Assembly: GCF_902686445.1 (NCBI RefSeq)
Contig: NC_062224.1
Coordinates: forward strand, 18,827,123-18,891,122
Direction of reading: 5' to 3'
DNA length: 64,000 bases
From: Sciurus carolinensis
Taxonomy: Eukaryota > Chordata > Mammalia > Rodentia > Sciuridae
The translations under genes and the position numbers were made by a program. Below are positions 58,085-64,000 of this stretch, piece after piece. The notes beneath the pieces were generated by a model that did not search any database, had not been told where the DNA came from, and saw only the letters and a program-made list of their open reading frames with translations. Numbering within the stretch: position 1 is the first letter of the stretch; each line of letters begins with the position of its first letter.

Positions 58085-58196
58085 CAACCTGGATAATGTG
58101 TTTCCTGGGCAGGGGAGGGCTGGAAATTCAGCCTTGCCTCCCAAGAGTACGTAGCAATAGTCATTACCAACTCCACTGTATCAAAACTGTGACCTC
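58085..58196 (-). repeat. Unnamed repeat, copy 2 of an inverted pair
   Basis: Reverse-complemented it reads AGGTCACAGTTTTGATACAG, GTAATGACTATTGCTACGTA and AGGAAACACATTATCCAGG, colinear with 56814-56910. Confidence 0.75.
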
Positions 58197-59264
58197 TGCA
58201 TGGTAGAACTATCTGGGGACACCAGGCGTGCCTGCATTTTAGCATCTGGTACAAGGATTCAGTGCTGAGTGACTCCCTCCAACATCTGCAAGAGCCACCA
58301 GGACCCGGCAATAGCTGCCCTTATTAAGTTTGATCAAATATCTGCTTTCCCATGAAGTACAGCTTGTTTAACTGATAGTGAATTGAGCCGGGCCCTTGGA
58401 AAGAGCCTGAACTCTTCATCATCTGTTTCCAGGAATAGTTCTTCAGACACTGAATTATGCATATTTTTATTCAGAAAAGTCACCCCAGGCCTTCTCGGTG
58501 GTGATTTACTGTCTTCCCTGTTCTCCATCATCTGGGCTTGACAGAGAGAGTGGATGGCATTTTCGAGTGGAAACCAAGTCATGGAAGATTAAGGACAGGA
58601 GAGTGCCCTGAGGAAAATTGACTCTCGCTTTGGGAACAGACGAGTGGACAGTAATGGGGAATTTGGACTCTCAGTAGTTTTGAGGGAGATTAGGAGGATT
58701 AGGTGGGACTCTGCTTCACCTGCTTCTTGGCTTCAAGTACATCTTATTTTCTTCTGTCATCTCCCAACTATAGCTGTCCTCTGTTTATGGCCAGGGAGCT
58801 GATGCATTTTGATGTGCATGTAAAGCATTTGAGTTTTCTGGATTTGAGTCCAATGGCAATAGCCAGAAAGAGTTCCACGGGCACAGTTTGTTTCCAAGTT
58901 TCTTTGACGCTCATTAGCCTATCTGGAAGTTAATATTGTTTATACCTTTGGAGTGATATCATTTGTATCTTATACATACTTGTCAGCTGAATGAGGTTAT
59001 TTTGAATGTGCTGATATGGGATAATTGCAAAGATGAGATGCTCAGGAATAGCAGCAGTTTGACATTGTAGTGTATACTTTATTTTTTTAAGCAAAGTTGT
59101 AGGTAGACACCTATGCTTATAGTTTAAAAGTGGGTAGAGGAATATAAAGAAAACTGCTAGGGGTTGATTCTTAGAGGAAAGGGGTAGGGAAACTGATTTT
59201 TTACTGTATACCATTCTATACCATTTGAATTTCTTTCTGTATTTTCCATATTTTAAAAAAATTA
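58197..59264. other. Unique intronic sequence
   Basis: The part just right of the inverted repeat may belong to the same unnamed element. No exon seen. Confidence 0.45.
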
Positions 59265-59368
59265 GGGCTGGGGTTGGGCTAGCACACTCGCCTAGCATGC
59301 ATGAGACCCTGGGTTCGATCCTCAGCACCACATAAAAATAAAATAAAGGCATTGTGTCCACCTACAAT

Positions 59369-59371
<3 letters not shown>
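59265..59371 (+). mobile_element. ID-type SINE with AATAAAATAAAGG tail
   Basis: AGGGCTGGGGTTGGGCTAGC, GCCTAGCATGCATGAGACCC and a B box GGTTCGATCCT, with tail AATAAAATAAAGGCATTGTG. Confidence 0.92.

Positions 59372-59415
<44 letters not shown>
59372..59415. repeat. (TA)n microsatellite, about 22 units
   Basis: A pure TA run extending the SINE tail. It is likely length-variable. Confidence 0.96.
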
Positions 59416-59417
<2 letters not shown>

Positions 59418-59445
59418 TTTTTAAAAAGAGAATGAAACAAAAATT

Positions 59446-59637
59446 AGCTGGGTGCAGTGGTACATGCCTATAATTCCAGCAGCTTGGGAGGCTGAGGCAG
59501 GAGGATCACAAGTTCAAAGCCAGCCTCAGCTAAATCAAGGCATTAAGCAACTCAGTGAGACCCTGTCTCTAAATAAAATACAATATAGGGCTGGGGATGT
59601 GGTTCAGTGGTTGAGTGCCCCTGAGTTCACATTTATG
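59446..59637 (+). mobile_element. B1-ID fused SINE, 3' truncated
   Basis: GCTGGGTGCAGTGGTACATG through GAGACCCTGTCTCTAAATAA and an ID half that stops abruptly after GAGTGCCCCTGAGTTCA, with no A tail. Confidence 0.92.
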
Positions 59638-60691
59638 TTCATTCACAGGACTTTATGCTTCATTGTAAAAAGAGCTTCCCAGATCTTTAAGAACCTTTGG
59701 TTCTCTCTAGCAAACGGGATCTATCACCACCAACCTCCAATAGTAATTATTTTGCTACCACCAATAATTCTTACAGCTGTGAGACTCAATTATCACTGTG
59801 ACAAAAAATTCATTTTACTGGCACAATCAGAACCTAAATCCCCGTCTATAGAGATCGCGATTGAGGAAGCAGGTGGTTCCGTTGATGTGTAAAATCATAT
59901 TCTAACGAGGGAGAGACCCGATGTGGCTCATTTTCAGAACAGATTCATTTTTAACATCAGCCTTCGTACAGAGCCCTTAATGACTTGGGTCTTTAATTAT
60001 CTCACTGAGCAATTTATGTTGATTGAAGATGAGCCATTCTCTTGGATTTACTGATTCTATGCTCAGAAAAAAAAAAAAATGACACAGTGTGTTTTGACAA
60101 ATTGTCTTTTAACACAATGCCTACTGTGTTGTGCCCCAAAATTCAAATGCCAGAAATGTTTACATCTCTCTAGTGGGTTTTACATTCATAGTAGATTGAA
60201 GATGCTGTTTAATTCCTACTGTTATTTTAAATATATGATCTTGGACTCTTTGTGAGTTCCTGAGCTCCTAATTTTCTTGTAGTTTGAAATAGTTGATGAA
60301 TGTTGCAAATGGCTCCTAAATCCTAATAATCTCATGAAAAATCCAATCACCAGATGAAACCAAAGAGCATATGTGTGTGTGCAGCTGAGGGTGCCCAAAC
60401 CAAAGGATGTCACACCGGGATAGGAAGCAACAGGCATCATTTCCCACAGTGCAAGCCAGAAAGCCAGACCAAACCCAAAGGCCATTTCTCTCAATTCTGG
60501 AGATGAATAAAAATGAGAAAATAACAGCCACGAAGGGTTGCAATATCAGGAATGCTCTTTCCCACTATATTGCTCTAAACGATTGTGCCTTCTTGTTAAT
60601 AGACCCCCTGTTCTCCCCTTACAACATCTTGGGAACTTCTCAACTTGTGAGCCTGCCTGTGTTTTGGTTTCTATGATCAACAGACAGACTT
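59638..60691. other. Unique intronic sequence
   Basis: No exon or repeat recognised apart from an A run near 60067. Confidence 0.5.
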
Positions 60692-60821
60692 TTTTTTTTT
60701 TAATATTTTTTTAGTCGTCAATGGACTTTTATTTACTTATTTATATGCGATGCTGACAATCGAATTCAGTGCCTCTCACGTGCTAGGCAAGTGCTCTACC
60801 GCTGAGCCACAACTCCAGCCC
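60692..60821 (-). mobile_element. ID-type SINE with target duplication
   Basis: A T-rich tail, TTTTTTTAGTCGTCAATGGA, GATGCTGACAATCGAATTCA and GCTCTACCGCTGAGCCACAA. GATCAACAGAC occurs at 60675-60685 and 60822-60832. Confidence 0.93.
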
Positions 60822-60832
60822 GATCAACAGAC

Positions 60833-62197
60833 TTTGAGAATGGCCATAAATACAACTGATCAGTGACTCGTATGTGCAGGTCTCTGACCTAAGTGTTAAA
60901 ATTAGTTGCAAATAATCCCTGCTCACAGGAAATGGACGTGACAATTGGGAAGAGAGGTAAATGAAATGTCAATTTAATTCAGGCTCTGCCTATGATCTCA
61001 TTTGTTTTGCACGATTAGGACATTTCATTGTGACATGTGTTACTGCATTTTTGAGACTGGCCTTTAAGGGGCTAGTTTCTTCCTGGCCTGAAGTCTTTCC
61101 TGGTCACCAGGAGAACGGGTGCTGGTGGTTATGCCTGTGTGGCTCAAGGGGTAAATCCCCATCTGGTGTCAGTGGCTCTTATGTAAGAGTATCGGGAACG
61201 CAGTTCTGCTTTTATCCTAAAAAATAAAAACAAAAAATACTGATTGAAATAAGAACAAAAACAGGTTAGTAGTTACTAACCTCTAGTTAGCTTATGAAAG
61301 AAGATGCATAAAGGAGTGAAAGATTTCAGAAATTACTAATGGCTTGATAGAATTTGGGGCCTGAATTTCACAAGCTTTTTTCTGCCCTGGTAGGGGATAA
61401 AACTCCCCCGGAGTCCTTTAGCCCACAGAGGAGCAGGTGTGACTGTACTGACCCTCTATACAGGAGCAGAGTGTTCCTTTAATTTCCAAAACCTTACAGC
61501 TCACGCTTACCCTGGGATGTCTCTGTAATGAGTCCTGTTCTTTCAGAATTATAGAGGCTGTTTATGCTTCAGAGAAAATAAGCTTAAAGTTCCCTTTTCA
61601 GCAGCATAGAAGAGCAGATTTTATTCACCACCTTGTGTTCCTGCCTTGTACAATTTAGACTAAACTAAAAAGAAGAGAGTTTATGACAATTATTGTCACC
61701 TGGGGGTGACTGTATTTGTTGACTTAAAGGTTTCCCGGCAACCAGCTCTAATTCTATCCTCTCACCCACCGCCACCCCTTTCAAACTAAGCTTAATCTCT
61801 ATTAATTGGTTAAGTATTCTCATTCACCAAACAAAGTATTGCTCTAATAACCTATTTCTCTTTTTGTGGGTTTGACGTTCGTTTTGTAAGGAGTTTGCGC
61901 CTCTCTGTCACCCCTCACCCACCCAAAATTAAAAGTAGGTTTGAACAGAGAATGCAGCTAAAAGCACATATAAAGGAAGTGTTTTTCAAAAGAGAGTAGA
62001 TATTAAAATTGGTTTGAACGAAGGTCGTAATTTACAATTTAAAATGTCCTCATATTCATTTCATTACTAAGTGGAAAACAAACCACGTTAGCAGTTGGTA
62101 AGTTTATTTCTATGGTTCATTTTGACTTGGAGTTCAACATTTGATCAGAAAGTTCACACAAAATCAACAAAGATATTAACTCACAGAGAACCCCTTC
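60833..62197. other. Unique intronic sequence
   Basis: No exon or named repeat. A candidate conserved non-coding stretch is possible around 61.8-62.1 kb, but conservation cannot be seen here. Confidence 0.45.
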
Positions 62198-62252
62198 TGT
62201 TAGTCAGCTTTTTGTCACTGTGACAAAATGCCTGAGAAAATCAACTTAAAGT
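62198..62252 (-). mobile_element. MaLR-type LTR end fragment
   Basis: TGTTAGTCAGCTTTTTGTCA then GACAAAATGCCTGAG...AAATCAACTTAAAG match the first ~50 bases of the LTR at 9.8 kb and stop at the same point where the GGTTT block would follow. Confidence 0.6.
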
Positions 62253-62578
62253 CTGAGACCTGTAAGACAAGTCAGGAACCTCAAATTTAGGGAAGAGTTT
62301 ATGTTGCCACTGAGTTTGAACTTGGCAGAATAGGTAGGGTTCCCATGTTTCGGCCTTGAGGCCCAATCCCTTCTTCTTTGCAAAAATCTCAGTCTTTGCT
62401 CTTGAGACCTTTGACTGATTGAATGAGTCCCACCCACATTATGTAGGGTGATTGGCTTTACCCTAGAGCTACTGACAAATGTTAATCACATTACTGTGCT
62501 CCTTCACAGCAATATCTACACTGGGTTTTGACCAAAGAATTGGGGGCCTTGGTTTAGCTAGGTTGACATAATAAAATT
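62253..62578 (-). mobile_element. MLT2-like (ERVL) LTR
   Basis: GACTGATTGAATGAGTCCCA, CCCACATTATGTAGGGTGAT, AAATGTTAATCACATTACTG and TAGCTAGGTTGACATAATAA are the antisense of MLT2-type LTRs. It is an old solo LTR with no genes. Confidence 0.75.
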
Positions 62579-62584
62579 TACCGT

Positions 62585-62760
62585 TGTGGCTCAGGAACCT
62601 GAGGCAGGAGGATCACAAATTCAAAGCCAGCCTCGGCAACAGCAAGGGACTGAGCAGCTCATTGAGACCCTATCTCTAAATAAAATACAAAATAGGGCTG
62701 GGGATGTGGCTCAGTGGTTGAGTGCCCCTGAGGTCAATCCCTGGTACCCCCTCTGCAAAA
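62585..62760 (+). mobile_element. B1-ID fused SINE, 5' truncated
   Basis: It starts inside B1 (AACCTGAGGCAGGAGGATCA) and has the ID half GGGCTGGGGATGTGGCTCAG. Weakly similar flanks (AAATTTACCGTTGTGG and AAATTGACCATTGTTG) look like a decayed duplication. Confidence 0.88.
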
Positions 62761-62879
62761 AAATTGACCATTGTTGCTCCTTATAGCAGGCTCCTGGCCT
62801 GTCTCGTTGACTGCCCATTTCTAGTAACTTCAACAGTTTGAAGATGCTCAATCTAGCTCAGAGATGATGCTCAATCCAT

Positions 62880-63245
62880 GTGTGTTGAGACAATCAGTGA
62901 ATTTCTTTTTCTGGAAATTACACTTACGTTCTTGCCCACTTTTCTATTTAAATTGCTTGTACTTTTCTAGTTGATTTGTAAGACCACTTTGGTTAATATA
63001 AAAATTAATCCTTGGTCAGTAAAACGTTTTGCCAACATTTTTCCTGTTTCTCTTTACTTTTTAAATTGTTTTTGATCATAACAGTCTTTTATCTTTTATA
63101 TTCATGAGGTCAAGATTATTGATATTATTCTTCATTATTTCTGAGTTTATATCCATCTTAGAGAGATTTTTACCACTCTATATAGTTGAAAAATAGTACG
63201 GTCTTTAGTATTTCGTTATCTCTTTATTACATAGTAATCCCAGGT
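62880..63245 (-). mobile_element. Possible old L1/HAL1 relic
   Basis: CTTGGTCAGTAAAACGTTTT, TGCCAACATTTTTCCTGTTT and AGTCTTTTATCTTTTATATT resemble antisense L1 ORF2-end sequence (the 'cttatcagatatatgatttgc' region onward). Weak. Confidence 0.45.
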
Positions 63246-64000
63246 ACTATTTCAGGCCTCACATCCTCAGTCTGTCTGACCAGGCCCTGGGTTGCTATTT
63301 TGGGACTTCCCTGATTAATCAGGCAAGATATTAACCACTCTCTCTACTCCATTGGATAGGACCTGGGATGTACTTCTGTGCCCTCGGACATGGTTGCGGG
63401 TAATTTCTTGGTGCCTGCATGCCTGAGATCCGTTAGCCCATCTTGGAACCCCAGTCAGCTTGCCTGTCTTCCAGGACAGAGCATTAGCACAGTATCGTTG
63501 GTACCGTGGTGTCCTTGTTGGGACTAGGGTCCTGACTTCGACTTGTCTAGCCTTGTGCCCCCAGTCACCGGCCAAGGTTCTCTTTCTAGCTGGATGGGCT
63601 CCCGACTGAGTGCACTGGACTCTCTAGTGCTGACCACAGCATGATCCCGTCCTTCTCACCATCTCACCCCCATGACAATGGCTCAGAGAGTGTCGGCCTG
63701 CATATTACTTCATCGTACCAGATTACCACACGGTCAGGGACATAAGACAACACGCATTCATTATCGTGTAGTTCTGAAGGTGCCCTGTTTATGTCCAGCT
63801 GTCACCAAGACTCTGTTCCTCCTGGGGTCTCTGGAGAGATCTCTGTCTGTCCTGCCTCCTGGAAGCTGCCTCCTTTCCTGGGTTCCTGGCCTCATCTTCC
63901 ATCTTCAAAGTCAGCAGCAGATCATCTTCCAATCTCTCTCTCTCTCTCTCCCCTGCCCTGCTGCTCTATCACCACATCTCCTTCTTGGCTCTTTTTTAAG
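63246..64000. other. Unique intron; (TC)n near 63934-63950
   Basis: No exon recognised. A short pure CT run lies at about 63934-63950. Confidence 0.5.

Overview
This is a vertebrate nuclear intronic window from a squirrel-family rodent (Sciuridae; ground squirrel or marmot type). The diagnosis rests on the repeats. There are many tRNA-Ala-derived ID elements, and many fused B1-plus-ID elements whose 3' half reads 'gggctggggatgtggctcagtgg...gagtgcccctg', a chimeric SINE typical of squirrels. There are also two relatively young L1 copies of rodent type.

The only protein-coding sequence I can support is one 75-bp exon on the + strand at 42943-43017. It encodes part of the N-lobe of a CaMK1-type kinase and matches CAMK1D (calcium/calmodulin-dependent protein kinase 1D), probably coding exon 3. 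It has a pyrimidine-tract/AG acceptor and a perfect GTAAGT donor, and both its borders are phase 2. So 1-42942 is most simply the 3' part of a very large CAMK1D intron and 43018-64000 the 5' part of the next. I see no other coding exon, functional RNA gene or CRISPR array. The other open frames are chance frames or transposon relics.

Layout. 1-14 kb: ancient L1 relics (all antisense), MIRs, two related MaLR-type LTRs (one a complete solo LTR with a 5-bp target duplication inside a MIR), and several B1-ID SINEs. 14.3-15.1 kb: a truncated young L1 with a young ID inserted in it. 15-29 kb: mostly unique intron with MIR/L2 relics and sparse SINEs. 29.2-29.7 kb: a cluster of three SINEs. 32 kb: a MER5-like relic split by an ID. 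37-38 kb: a very old L3/CR1 LINE. 40.7-42.2 kb: a second young L1 with a perfect 16-bp target duplication, telomere-like hexamers and a G-quadruplex motif, ending 0.74 kb before the exon. 44-48 kb: SINEs and two abutting old L1s. 49.4-50.4 kb: L2, MIR and SINE. 51.4 kb: a degenerate 15-16-bp minisatellite. 51.9-52.6 kb: an L1 ORF2 relic. 55.9-56.35 kb: a probable solo LTR. 56.8 and 58.1 kb: an inverted pair of an unnamed repeat. 59-64 kb: SINEs, an MLT2-like LTR and unique sequence.

All recognised L1 pieces lie antisense to CAMK1D, whereas the L2 and L3 relics lie in the sense direction. I found no convincing new biological system. The best leads are the telomere-like block in the L1 3' UTR, the minisatellite, the inverted pair, the double-ended repeat at 12 kb and a few unassigned composition anomalies. 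Repeat family names come from memory of consensus sequences, not a database search; boundaries without a stated target duplication are approximate (tens of bases).
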